NCBI GenBank assembly: GCA_019454405.1
Contig: JACFOH010000012.1
Coordinates: 1 to 53,810, forward strand
Direction of reading: 5' to 3'
Origin: Promineifilum sp.
GTDB taxonomy: Bacteria > Chloroflexota > Anaerolineae > Promineifilales > Promineifilaceae
Length of the DNA stretch: 53,810 nt
Shown: positions 42,135 through 51,063 of the stretch, piece by piece
Layout of the letters: each line of letters starts with the position of its first letter
Position numbering within the stretch: position 1 is the first letter of the stretch
The notes under the pieces: generated by a model
Database searches by the model: none
The model's input: only the letters and a program-made list of their open reading frames with translations
What the model was told of the DNA's origin: nothing
Translations under genes and position numbers: made by a program

Positions 42135-44177
42135 CTATGGTTCACTGAGGAGGCGCTCGAGTTCGTCCGCTCTGGTTCGAGCCTCATCATATTTGGAGAG
42201 GCGATAATAGTCGATCGCTGATTGGGTATCGCCGTGGGTCTGGGCCAGGTCGCCGGCGTTCAGGCAACCATTAGCTCCGGGATCGCCGTGCAGACAGGCT
42301 TGCAAATAGGCGTCAAGCGCGGCCGTTTCATCCACCGGCCGCAACAATTCGGCCAGCGCGAGCCATTGGCGTCCATTGCCGGGATCAAGTTCCAGGCCGC
42401 GTTCATAAAATGCGACAGCGTCGGCCGGAGATTCCCGCGCCGCCAACCCGGCCAGCCAGAAATAGCCCGCGGCGTCCTTCGGCTGGGAGGCGATCGCCAG
42501 CCGCGCCAGTTCCACATCATCGTCCACCAAGAGGGACATAAAGCCGGTATAGCCGGCCGAACAATTCAGCAACGCCCCCCAGGACGCAGCCCGTCCGGCC
42601 AGATCGCCCGTCATGTCATAGACCAGGCCTTCATACCAATGGGCGCGACATTGTTGATTAGCCAAACGGCCCAGCGCTTCAGTTGTCTCGGAAGACCGGG
42701 CCAGCGGATCGGCCAGGGCGCGGACGGCCAGCTGGCCCGCATGATTGACGGGATAGGCGCTGAATGCCGCCAACACAACCAGCAACAGGCCGACCGTCAA
42801 GGCAACCAGCCGGTTCTTGGTCCAGCCGGCGTTGATTTGCGAGCGGGACGCGCTCATCACAAGCCCGAACAGGAACCACAGCGGAATCCCGCCCAGCGTC
42901 CCCAACGAGACGGAATCTGTCAGGCTATAGAGCATGTGGGCGATCAGCGCTCCCAACAATCCGGCCGCCCAAAGGCGGCCGAGCGAACGCGGCGGACGCT
43001 CCCGCATCTGCTGAATCGCCGAAGCAGCGACAACAAGAACGATGACCAGTAATATGAATAGCCCGGCCAGGCCGAAGTCGAGAGCCGTTTGCAGATATAA
43101 ATTATGGGCGTCTTCGACCACTGCGCCCAGTTCAGGAGGCACCAGGGGATAGATCAACCGGGCGGCCGACCCGAACAAACCAAAACCCATGCCCCAGAGT
43201 GGATGGTCGCGAATGCCAAAGGCGGCCTGATGCCATATCCCTAGCCGCGGACCGACAACGCTCTCCCACGAATTCGTGCCGGCCAGGACGAACCATTCCA
43301 TCGCCGGCGTTTGGGTAGCGATGACCGCCCCAGCCACAACGACCGCGACAAGCCCGCCCAGGATCCATTTCCGGCTGACGGCCCCCGAAGCGATCAAGCC
43401 CAACACTGTGCCAACCGCCGTCGCCATCATAGCAGTACGCGACTGAGCCAGGATCATCGTACCGGTCATCACCGCCATCAGGGGAAGAAGCACGAGCAGC
43501 GAACGTCGGGAGCCGGCTATCCAGTAACCGTAGATGAGGGCGATGACAAAGGGGATGAACAGAGTGAGGACGCCGGCGATCTCGTTCGTCGGCAACCCTT
43601 CTCCCCAACCCATCACGCCCGCCAAAGCGCCTGTTTGCGGCACGAAGAAAAGCTTGCTGACGCTACGCATACCGACCAGGCCAATCACAGCTATCGATAA
43701 GCCCAAGGCCAGATAGAGTTGTGTAAGACGGGCCGATGAAGCTCGCAAGTCCAGATCGCGATTCGACGAGGAGTTATTTACAAGGGTGAAATACAGCGCA
43801 ATCGACCATGCCAATATGGTAATCCGCACCCAGGTGATAGACCAGGGTGCGGGGCTTAGCAGGAAAGCCAATGGCAAAAAGACCAGCCCCAACATAGCGA
43901 TCGGCAAGTTAGCGACCGTTGGACGCGTCAATCGCTCGCCACGAGCCAGGCGAGAGAGAAAAGGCAAGAGCAAGAGCAACAAGGCCAGGCCGGATAGCGA
44001 GGTTGGGAAGAAACCGGGAGCCAGCAAAAAGGGTAAGGTTAGAAACAGCGCAAGAACATCTAGCCGGCCAATATTCATCGACGGATTATATACACGAGTG
44101 ATCGTTTTCTCCATGGATACATCTGCCTCATCATTGCCGGGACGTTGTTCCATGTTACCTTGCCCGGTTGGGTACAT
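42135..44177 (-). CDS. O-antigen ligase/polymerase family membrane protein with TPR-like tail
   Basis: A 680-residue protein. After a charged start of about 35 residues come about twelve helices (40-470) with the Wzy_C/WaaL-type region: AQSRTAMMATAVGTVLG, GIRDHPLWGMGFGLFG, and the conserved histidine loop VVEDAHNLYLQTALDFG. The C-terminal part (about 490-675) has TPR-like helix pairs (AGYFWLAGLAARESPADAVA, ALDAYLQACLHGDPGANGCL). Such enzymes polymerise or ligate lipid-linked glycans on the outer face of the membrane. It follows the LysM gene by 29 bases, in the exopolysaccharide locus. Start codon choice among three N-terminal methionines is uncertain. Confidence 0.85.
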   Translation of the reverse strand: MYPTGQGNMEQRPGNDEADVSMEKTITRVYNPSMNIGRLDVLALFLTLPFLLAPGFFPTSLSGLALLLLLLPFLSRLARGERLTRPTVANLPIAMLGLVFLPLAFLLSPAPWSITWVRITILAWSIALYFTLVNNSSSNRDLDLRASSARLTQLYLALGLSIAVIGLVGMRSVSKLFFVPQTGALAGVMGWGEGLPTNEIAGVLTLFIPFVIALIYGYWIAGSRRSLLVLLPLMAVMTGTMILAQSRTAMMATAVGTVLGLIASGAVSRKWILGGLVAVVVAGAVIATQTPAMEWFVLAGTNSWESVVGPRLGIWHQAAFGIRDHPLWGMGFGLFGSAARLIYPLVPPELGAVVEDAHNLYLQTALDFGLAGLFILLVIVLVVAASAIQQMRERPPRSLGRLWAAGLLGALIAHMLYSLTDSVSLGTLGGIPLWFLFGLVMSASRSQINAGWTKNRLVALTVGLLLVVLAAFSAYPVNHAGQLAVRALADPLARSSETTEALGRLANQQCRAHWYEGLVYDMTGDLAGRAASWGALLNCSAGYTGFMSLLVDDDVELARLAIASQPKDAAGYFWLAGLAARESPADAVAFYERGLELDPGNGRQWLALAELLRPVDETAALDAYLQACLHGDPGANGCLNAGDLAQTHGDTQSAIDYYRLSKYDEARTRADELERLLSEP

Positions 44178-44206
44178 CGAGCCACAACCACCTGATCTCG
44201 TCGGAA

Positions 44207-45739
44207 TTATGGCGATGGGGCGGTCGGGTCGGGGCTAACGGCCTCCGGAGGCGGGTCAGTGGGCAATTGCGGCGGCGGCGCAGTTGGTTCGATAGTCGGA
44301 GCGGCCGTCGGCTTCGGAACATCAGTTGGCGCGGGCGCCGGAGGCGCGCTCGTCGGCGGAGGGGCGGCCGTGGGCAGCGTCGTGGGCAGCGTCGTGGGGA
44401 ATATATAGATCGGGATCACCGCCGTCGGGAACTGGACAGGCGCAGTCGTCGGGAAGAATACCGGCGCACGAGTTGCCCGAATGACGGCCGTCGCGAGGGG
44501 GGTGGGCGTTGAAGTCGCCTCAATAGTCGCCGTAGCGACGACGCTAACCGGCGGCAGGAATATCGTTCGTCCGACTTCCAGTTTGGATTGGGCCAGGCAA
44601 TTGGCAACGATCAGTAATTCTCGCTGGACGCCTCGCGAACGCGCCAGTGATTCGATCGTATCCCCCCGTTCAATGACATAGCTAACCCACGTCGATGGAG
44701 CCGCACATTCCATCATCATGGGAGCGCCAGAGAATAACGCAGTGGCCGTCATGGCCACCTGCTCCAGATCCGTCAGAAGCGGTTCAGTTGTCGGGGTCGC
44801 CGTCGGTTCCGCCACGCCGGGCGCGGCCGCTATTGATGCCGGTGTCATAGCCAGGCCGTCCAAGCTGTCATCGTCATCGCCAATATCACTTCCATCGCCT
44901 GCCGGCGGCAATACAGTCATCGCTATCTCGCGAACCGGATAACTGATAGGCCGTAGATCAAGGTAGGCTGGGGCATTAGAAAAGAACCACCATCCGGCCA
45001 AGACTATCCCCAGTGACAACAGAACTACCATAAAGCGGCGAAATATCGTACTGCGAGGTCCTTGTCTCGGCAGATAGTCATCATTGTTCGTGATAAAGTC
45101 AGGATGGACCTGGTCTCCCCATGAAAGCGTCGGGGAACCGCCGGCCGGCGCAGGCGATGATGAGGACGCGGCACGCCCCACACCAAACAGAGCGCTCATC
45201 TCCGTCAGCATATCGTCGCCAGGATCCAGCCAAAGAACCCGGTCACCGGCCGAGGCAGACATCATTTCCTGTACGTCGTCGTCTGTAACTGGGGTCTCCG
45301 GGATTGCAAGAATCGCAGGCGTTGGTTCCAGAGCCGGAGAAGATATATCCTCAACGGGGGGTGACGCAACTTCGACCGGGTCCGGTTTAATCACCACAGG
45401 TCTTGACTTGGGGGCTGGAAGCGGTGCGACCTCAGCGGAGGGCGACACAACTTCGACTGAAGCTGACGCGGCTTCGGCCGCAAGTTCCGCTTCTTTTCTT
45501 GCGCGGAAGACGGGGCAAAGGCCATATTGGGCCGTCAGGCAATATTTCTTTTGATGCGTCGCGCTTACCGGTACAGGAAAGGCGGCGCTGAAGCAACGAT
45601 GTTCTTCCGAAGCAAAGGGCAGCGCCGTATCCGGATCGTTCGCTGTGCCAAGGAAAGGGCACCGTGCGAACTGTTCCGGCTCATCTTCCTCCAACCAGGG
45701 GTCGGAATGTCGTAACCGATAGGCGTCTTTGGTATTCAT
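44207..45739 (-). CDS. membrane protein with N-terminal four-cysteine domain and extracytoplasmic LysM
   Basis: A 510-residue protein from ATG 45739; an in-frame TTG two codons earlier is less likely. Order: a cytoplasmic domain with Cys27, Cys49, Cys67 and Cys75 (RCPFLGTANDP, HRCFSAAFP, KKYCLTAQYGLCPVF); an acidic Pro/Val-rich linker (80-230); one membrane helix (about 236-255); a low-complexity stretch; one LysM domain (353-397, SYVIERGDTIESLARSRG); and a Thr/Pro-rich tail (400-510) with repeats such as TTLPTTLPTAAPP. The topology places LysM outside, where it can bind wall glycan, and the Cys domain inside. The four-cysteine domain is not one I can name; similar N-termini seem to recur in Chloroflexi LysM proteins. 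Confidence 0.8.
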   Translation of the reverse strand: MNTKDAYRLRHSDPWLEEDEPEQFARCPFLGTANDPDTALPFASEEHRCFSAAFPVPVSATHQKKYCLTAQYGLCPVFRARKEAELAAEAASASVEVVSPSAEVAPLPAPKSRPVVIKPDPVEVASPPVEDISSPALEPTPAILAIPETPVTDDDVQEMMSASAGDRVLWLDPGDDMLTEMSALFGVGRAASSSSPAPAGGSPTLSWGDQVHPDFITNNDDYLPRQGPRSTIFRRFMVVLLSLGIVLAGWWFFSNAPAYLDLRPISYPVREIAMTVLPPAGDGSDIGDDDDSLDGLAMTPASIAAAPGVAEPTATPTTEPLLTDLEQVAMTATALFSGAPMMMECAAPSTWVSYVIERGDTIESLARSRGVQRELLIVANCLAQSKLEVGRTIFLPPVSVVATATIEATSTPTPLATAVIRATRAPVFFPTTAPVQFPTAVIPIYIFPTTLPTTLPTAAPPPTSAPPAPAPTDVPKPTAAPTIEPTAPPPQLPTDPPPEAVSPDPTAPSP

Positions 45740-45764
45740 TTCCAAAACAACATAGCCTGCTCGC

Positions 45765-45798
45765 GGAATGTCGTGCCGGGCGACCCAGCCGACATTCC
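45765..45798. promoter_or_regulatory. perfect inverted repeat GGAATGTCG...CGACATTCC upstream of the LysM gene
   Basis: Two nine-base arms (45765-45773 and 45790-45798) flank 16 bases that can themselves pair (GGG-CGA-CCC). The site covers the position expected for a -35 box of the LysM gene, about 26 bases before its ATG. A further copy of GGAATGTCG lies inside the coding start (45704-45712). It may be an operator or an RNA hairpin. Confidence 0.6.
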
Positions 45799-45937
45799 CT
45801 CAATCAGTCTCAGAAGGACTGGCTAGCGTTGACTTACCCGATGAATCATACCAACCGACCCATCCGCCTCAAATGGTGAAGGGGTGAACAAGGCATGAAA
45901 AATCGCTAACATCTCCTCATGTGGATCGCCAATCTCT

Positions 45938-47869
45938 CTAGACAGCCTCTTTACCGATATCGTTCTTGACATGAGGGTCTCTTTTATTAAACATCGCGGC
46001 GAGGCCTCTGCGCGTGGTGTCGTCCGCTGCCCGTTCAGCCGGTCTCGTGTCATTAACCACAGTCGTCATCTCGTTCTCATAGCGGTAGTATCCGTAGTAA
46101 GAGCTATCTTTACGAGAGACCCGGTTGAGGACGACGCCGACCACATGCGCCCCGGCGCGATTGAGCTGAGCCAACATGGTGCGCGCCGCTTCGGCATGAG
46201 TCTTGCCCGGCTGGATGACTAACAAAACGCCATCTACTTTCGAAGCGAGAACCGTCGAGTCGGTGACGACAAATGGCGGGCTATCGATGATAACCACTGA
46301 GGCTGACTCCACCAACCGGGCCAGGATCTGCGTCATACGGACGGACCCCAGAAGCTCGGCCGGGTTCGGCGGCAGAGCGCCACTCGTGATAACCGCCAGG
46401 TCTTTGACTTTGGAGTAGCGCGCCACATCACGAATATCCATCTGGCCGCGAAAAACATCGCTCAGTCCGACCTGATTCGACATACCCAGGACGCTGTGCA
46501 CGCGCGGCCGTCGCAGGTCGCCCTCTAGTAAAATCACGCGTTTGTTGGCCTGGGCCATAACAGCCGCGAGGTTAGCCGCGATAGTGGTCTTGCCCTGACC
46601 TATTCCCGGACTGGTGATGAGGATCGTCTTCAATGGTTTGTCGACACTGGCAAATTCCAGGTTAGTGCGCAACGTACGGAATGTTTCCGCCATCGGCGAT
46701 CGCGGATGGGCCGATACATAAGGCGTTCCTTCTTGCTTCATCATCCCCGATTCGCTGACGACAGTACCGACAACCGGCAGCCCCAGGATGTTATTAACGT
46801 CTTGCGGCGTCTTGAGGGTGTCATCCATATATTCGAGAATGAAGGCGATCGTGCCGGTAACGAGAAGGCCGAGGATCGCACCCAAAATGATGTAATGGAT
46901 CGGGCCGGACTGGATAGGAACGGATGACGGAGCAGCACGCTCAACCTGAACTACATTGGGCGTGTTCTGCATACGTGCCAGGCGCACTGCCTCATAGTTG
47001 CTTTGTAGCGTGGAGTAGAGTTGGCGGTAGAGAACGAGATTAGCCTGTTCCAGATTCTCTGATCCAGTTGTTGTTTCGGCCGCCGTGGGGCCGCTCTCCA
47101 ACGCCAGCTTGAAGTACGTCTTCTGGTACAGATCGAGCAAAAATTGCTTTTGTGAGAGCTGCGTGCGTTTTTCATTCAGCATGCTGCGCTGCTCAAGGGA
47201 AAGGGGTGGCGGCAGCTCATTCGGCAGAGACTTCGGGGTCAAATCGTCGATATCCTGTTCCAGGCGGGCGATCTCTCCCTGCAGCGCGAAGATCTGTCCT
47301 TCCAACTCGACCTTTTGCTCTTCGGCCGAGCGACGCTGCTCTTCCACACTCCGGTCCGACCGCTGCTCGATATCGGCCTCCAGCTTATTTAACTCATCCT
47401 CAATTTCTTTAACCTGCAATTCCAGGCTTTGCTCCGAGGACGAGAAACGTGACATCTGCAACGCCTCGTTATACTCGATGAGCACTTCGACCAGGACATT
47501 AGCCATTAGCGCCGCGGCCTGTGGGTCGGTATCGCGGACGGTCAACACCAGCATGCCGGTGTCCCGCACCCGGGCGATCTTGATATTCGCATCCTTGATA
47601 GTCTTGCCGACTTTCTGGCTGGCCGAATCGAGAATGGGCTGGGTCTTCAACAACTCCATATATGTGTCGGCCAACTCCTTGTCGTTCAGGTTATTGACCT
47701 TGTTCACATTGTTGCCGAGCGGCTCCATAACGAGCAATTTCGTGCTGGCCACGTATTCCGGTGTCTGATAGACGCTGAGGGCATAGCCCACACCACCGCC
47801 TATCAAAAGGCCGATAATTAATAGCCAAGACCAACGCCGAAGCATTTGCCCGATTAATTTTAGTTCCAT
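45938..47869 (-). CDS. Wzz chain-length domain fused to BY-kinase (polysaccharide tyrosine autokinase)
   Basis: A 643-residue fusion protein from ATG 47869. The N-terminal Wzz part (1-340) has two helices (about 18-36 and 312-335) around a long coiled coil with ELQVKEIEDELNKLEADIEQ. The cytoplasmic BY-kinase (about 390-600) has Walker A SPGIGQGKTTIAANLAAV, Walker A' VILLEGDLRRPRV and Walker B VVIIDSPPFVVTDST. The C-terminal tyrosine cluster SSYYGYYRYENE is the autophosphorylation site typical of Wzc/CpsD. Such proteins set the length and export of exopolysaccharide. It stands alone in its gap of 118-200 bases on each side, within the exopolysaccharide locus. Confidence 0.93.
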   Translation of the reverse strand: MELKLIGQMLRRWSWLLIIGLLIGGGVGYALSVYQTPEYVASTKLLVMEPLGNNVNKVNNLNDKELADTYMELLKTQPILDSASQKVGKTIKDANIKIARVRDTGMLVLTVRDTDPQAAALMANVLVEVLIEYNEALQMSRFSSSEQSLELQVKEIEDELNKLEADIEQRSDRSVEEQRRSAEEQKVELEGQIFALQGEIARLEQDIDDLTPKSLPNELPPPLSLEQRSMLNEKRTQLSQKQFLLDLYQKTYFKLALESGPTAAETTTGSENLEQANLVLYRQLYSTLQSNYEAVRLARMQNTPNVVQVERAAPSSVPIQSGPIHYIILGAILGLLVTGTIAFILEYMDDTLKTPQDVNNILGLPVVGTVVSESGMMKQEGTPYVSAHPRSPMAETFRTLRTNLEFASVDKPLKTILITSPGIGQGKTTIAANLAAVMAQANKRVILLEGDLRRPRVHSVLGMSNQVGLSDVFRGQMDIRDVARYSKVKDLAVITSGALPPNPAELLGSVRMTQILARLVESASVVIIDSPPFVVTDSTVLASKVDGVLLVIQPGKTHAEAARTMLAQLNRAGAHVVGVVLNRVSRKDSSYYGYYRYENEMTTVVNDTRPAERAADDTTRRGLAAMFNKRDPHVKNDIGKEAV

Positions 47870-47987
47870 ATTGCTACCTACCCTGTACAACTCGTTGGCA
47901 ACACGTTTAGCAATCCACTACGATAACTTGCCGATACACTCAATACCGCACCCAAGATGCTATTATTTAACATGAAGCATCTGACGA

Positions 47988-49169
47988 TCAACCTGACGGC
48001 CGCTCATTTGAATGAAGCGCTATTGCCAGCGCGTCAACCGCGGCGGAGACGACGCTCTCCACGTCGGCCAGCGTCATGGCCGGGTAGAGCGGCAACGTCA
48101 CTTCGCGTGCGCCAATTGCCTCAGTGACGGGCAGCGATGGCCCATCCTCATCCTGCCGGTAATAGCTGAACCGGTGCACCGGCGGATAATGAATACTGGT
48201 CTGGATTCCGCCGGCCTTCATCGCGGCCATGAACGCCACCCGGTCGGCTTCTTTCGGCAAGAGCACGGGCCGTAGATGACAAGACGGAACGCCGCGCGCG
48301 GCCAAATAAGGTACGCCAATCGCAGGAACAGCCGCCGGCAGGAGCTCACGATAGAGGGCATCCAACGTGCGGCGGCGCGAATTGGCGCCTTCCAGTTTGG
48401 CCAGCTGGACACGGCCGATGGCAGCCCGAATCTCATCGATGCGATAGTTATAGCCGGGTGCGACGACGTCATAGCTCCAGGCATGTCCCTGGTGGCGATC
48501 CCATGTCAGGCTGGTCATACCGTGCGAACGAAGCAGGCGCAGCCGTTCGGCTAGTTCGTCATCGTCCGTAGCCAGCATACCACCTTCTCCGGTGGTCATA
48601 TTCTTGTTAGCGAAAAAACTGAAGCAGCCGATCCGTCCCCAGGTTCCCAGCGCTCGGCCATCGAGCGTTGCCCCGGGGGCATGAGCGACATCCTCAACGA
48701 CATCCAGGCCATGTCGTTCGGCCAGAGCCATAATCGCCGGCATGTCGGCCGCGTAGCCGGCATAGTGAACGACGACGATCGCTCGTGTATGCGGAGTGAT
48801 CCTTTCAGCCACATCCTCGGCCGAGAGGCCAAAATCATCCACGCCGGTCACGTCGGCAAAGACCGGTGTGGCGCCTGTGTAGCGTACAGCGTTAGCCGTG
48901 GCGACGAAGGTCAACGAGGGCACGATGACCTCATCGCCCGGCCCCCAACCTAAAGCCAGCCCGGCCAGATGGAGCGCCGCTGTGCAATTGGTGACAGCCA
49001 GCGTGTGACGAGCGCCGGTGAGCGTCGCAAAATCCGCCTCGAAGGCGGCCGTCACCTCGCCCATCGACAGCCAGCGCCGGCGCAGCACGTCGAGGACGGC
49101 CGCTTCTTCTTCCGGCCCCAGATCGATGTCGGCCAGTGGAATTCGCCACACGGGCTTTGCCTTGTCCAT
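47988..49169 (-). CDS. DegT/DnrJ/EryC1/StrS family sugar aminotransferase
   Basis: A 393-residue PLP enzyme from ATG 49169, chosen because it follows the previous stop codon by four bases; a longer start (49217) would overlap that gene. Lys189 in FSFFANKNMTTGEGG binds PLP, Asp160 in DVVEDVAHAPGA pairs with the ring nitrogen, and TNCTAALHLAG holds the phosphate. It transfers an amino group to a keto-sugar nucleotide. With the LegB-like 4,6-dehydratase and the nucleotidyltransferase upstream, the set would make an amino-deoxy sugar, possibly on the way to a legionaminic-type or bacillosamine-like sugar; the later enzymes of such a pathway are not in the window. Confidence 0.9.
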   Translation of the reverse strand: MDKAKPVWRIPLADIDLGPEEEAAVLDVLRRRWLSMGEVTAAFEADFATLTGARHTLAVTNCTAALHLAGLALGWGPGDEVIVPSLTFVATANAVRYTGATPVFADVTGVDDFGLSAEDVAERITPHTRAIVVVHYAGYAADMPAIMALAERHGLDVVEDVAHAPGATLDGRALGTWGRIGCFSFFANKNMTTGEGGMLATDDDELAERLRLLRSHGMTSLTWDRHQGHAWSYDVVAPGYNYRIDEIRAAIGRVQLAKLEGANSRRRTLDALYRELLPAAVPAIGVPYLAARGVPSCHLRPVLLPKEADRVAFMAAMKAGGIQTSIHYPPVHRFSYYRQDEDGPSLPVTEAIGAREVTLPLYPAMTLADVESVVSAAVDALAIALHSNERPSG

Positions 49170-49173
49170 TTTC

Positions 49174-49947
49174 TTATCGCATTGATGCGGCCGGTTGGAC
49201 GCGTTTGTCCGAACCATTGGTGGATAAAATCGTTGGATTATCAGGCGGCAGGAACAGGGATCTCATCCGGTCGAAATCTTCGATAGCTCGTTCATAGTCA
49301 TCAGCCCGGCCCAGATCTTGCCAATAACCGTCGAACGGGAAGCCGGCGACGATCTCTCCGGCAGCGATGAGTCGCTTGACCAGGTCAGGGAAATCAAAAT
49401 ATTGATCCCGTGGAATAAAGTCCAGCACACGCGGCTCAAACACATAAATACCCATGCTGACCATAAAGTCATAGGTCGGTTTCTCGATATAGCCGACCAC
49501 ATGTCCATCGCCATCTTGCTGGATCACGCCCAGATCGATATGAACTTTGCGATGGTGCATAGCGATGGTAGCTGTAGCGCCGCTCAGGCGATGGTGCTCC
49601 AGCAAGCTGGCCAGCGGCAGGGTGGTCAACACATCGCCATTGGCAACCACGAACGTATTGTCCAACCCATCAACCAATGACAGGGGACCAGCCGTGCCCA
49701 GCGGCGTGTCCTCATAGCTATAGGTGATATCCAATCCGAGTTTATGACCGTCCTGGAAGAACAGTCGTAGCATCTCGGCCATATGTCCGACCGTCAGCAC
49801 CGCCTCGCTGATGCCGGCCTGTTTCATTTGTCGCAACAAGACCTCCAGGATGGGCATATCTCCAACGGGCATCAACGGTTTCGGTAATATGGTTGTATAG
49901 GGCTTGAGCCTCGTGCCTCTGCCCCCGGCCAGAATGACGGCTTTCAT
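49174..49947 (-). CDS. sugar-1-phosphate nucleotidyltransferase
   Basis: A 257-residue enzyme from ATG 49947, with GAGGG about ten bases upstream; the alternative start five codons earlier has none. The nucleotide loop is LAGGRGTRLKPYT (6-18), followed by PKPLMPVGDMPILE and VVANGDVLTTL with the metal aspartate. YSYEDTPLGTAGPLSLV is the usual sugar-side motif. It activates a sugar phosphate as NDP-sugar, probably the precursor for the dehydratase encoded 30 bases upstream. The nucleotide (dTTP, UTP, CTP or GTP) is not clear from sequence. Confidence 0.88.
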   Translation of the reverse strand: MKAVILAGGRGTRLKPYTTILPKPLMPVGDMPILEVLLRQMKQAGISEAVLTVGHMAEMLRLFFQDGHKLGLDITYSYEDTPLGTAGPLSLVDGLDNTFVVANGDVLTTLPLASLLEHHRLSGATATIAMHHRKVHIDLGVIQQDGDGHVVGYIEKPTYDFMVSMGIYVFEPRVLDFIPRDQYFDFPDLVKRLIAAGEIVAGFPFDGYWQDLGRADDYERAIEDFDRMRSLFLPPDNPTILSTNGSDKRVQPAASMR

Positions 49948-49977
49948 AATCTTGTCCCTCACATACTCCGTAACAAG

Positions 49978-50970
49978 TTAAATTTCATATTGCCCGACGT
50001 GATAAAAGTCCATATGCTCGCCAATCCAGGCGATGGTCTCGCGCAGGCCTTCTTCCAGAGAATACGCCGGCTCCCAATCCAGGACGCGCCGGGCCAGACC
50101 GTTATCCGACAGCAGACGCATGACCTCGGACTTCTCCGGTCGCATCCGCTCCGACTCAGTAACGATCTCGACCGGCCGGCCAACGAGACGAATAATCTGG
50201 CGAGCCAGCTCGCCAATACTAATGTCCGTCCCCGTACCCAGGTTCAATTCTTGACCAAGGATGCCTTCGGCCTCGGCCGCACAAATAAACCCGTTCACCG
50301 TGTCACGGACATAGGTGAAATCGCGGCGTGTATCCAGATTGCCCAGATAGATGCGCTCGGCTGTCAAGGCCTGGGTGATGATGGTCGGGATGACGGCGCG
50401 AGCCGACTGCCGCGGGCCATACGTATTGAACGGCCTGACGGTGACAGCCGGCAAATTGTAGGAACGATAGAAGCTCTCCACTAATTTATCGGCGCCGATC
50501 TTGCTGGCTGAATAAGGCGATTGTCCTTGAAGCGGATGGTTCTCGTCCATCGGGGTGAACTGCGCGGTGCCATACACTTCGCTGGTCGATGTGTGGATCA
50601 GCCGCTCGACGTTATGGGACAGGCAAGCCAACAGAACATTCAGCGTGCCCATGAAATTAGTCTCGGCCGTCTCCATGGGGTGCTTATAGGAGTAGGGAAT
50701 AGAGATGATCGCCCCCAGATGAAAGACGAGATCAATATCACGTACGGCCCGATCGACGGCGGCTGTATCACGCAGGTCTCCGGCTACCACATCCAGTTCA
50801 CGAACGACATCGATCGGTAGCTGGCGCAGCAACCCGGAGTCGCCGCGCGAGTTGTAGCGCACAAAAGCGCGCACGTTCGCGCCGCCCAACACCAGCGATT
50901 CAACCAGCTGGCTACCGATAAAGCCGCCCGCGCCCGTCACCAGGACGCGTTTACCGTCTAACTTGCCCAT
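49978..50970 (-). CDS. LegB-like NAD-dependent NDP-sugar 4,6-dehydratase (extended SDR)
   Basis: A 330-residue extended SDR. The cofactor loop is VTGAGGFIGSQLVESL, and the active site has TSTSEVYGTAQ followed by SPYSASKIGADKLVES (YxxxK). RPFNTYGPRQSARAVIPTII and FRYNS-like residues near VRAFVRYNSRGDSG are close to what I recall of LegB-type dehydratases of the legionaminic acid pathway. It would convert an NDP-hexosamine or hexose to the 4-keto-6-deoxy form, the substrate of the aminotransferase two genes later. The specific LegB assignment needs a tree; the dehydratase call is firm. Confidence 0.88.
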   Translation of the reverse strand: MGKLDGKRVLVTGAGGFIGSQLVESLVLGGANVRAFVRYNSRGDSGLLRQLPIDVVRELDVVAGDLRDTAAVDRAVRDIDLVFHLGAIISIPYSYKHPMETAETNFMGTLNVLLACLSHNVERLIHTSTSEVYGTAQFTPMDENHPLQGQSPYSASKIGADKLVESFYRSYNLPAVTVRPFNTYGPRQSARAVIPTIITQALTAERIYLGNLDTRRDFTYVRDTVNGFICAAEAEGILGQELNLGTGTDISIGELARQIIRLVGRPVEIVTESERMRPEKSEVMRLLSDNGLARRVLDWEPAYSLEEGLRETIAWIGEHMDFYHVGQYEI

Positions 50971-51063
50971 CTCTTGATTGAATTACTCCTGATTAATCGT
51001 CTACCAGGTAAACAGAAACCGGCCACTTGCACTTGCGCTTATCTGGCAAGCTGACAGGTAGAC

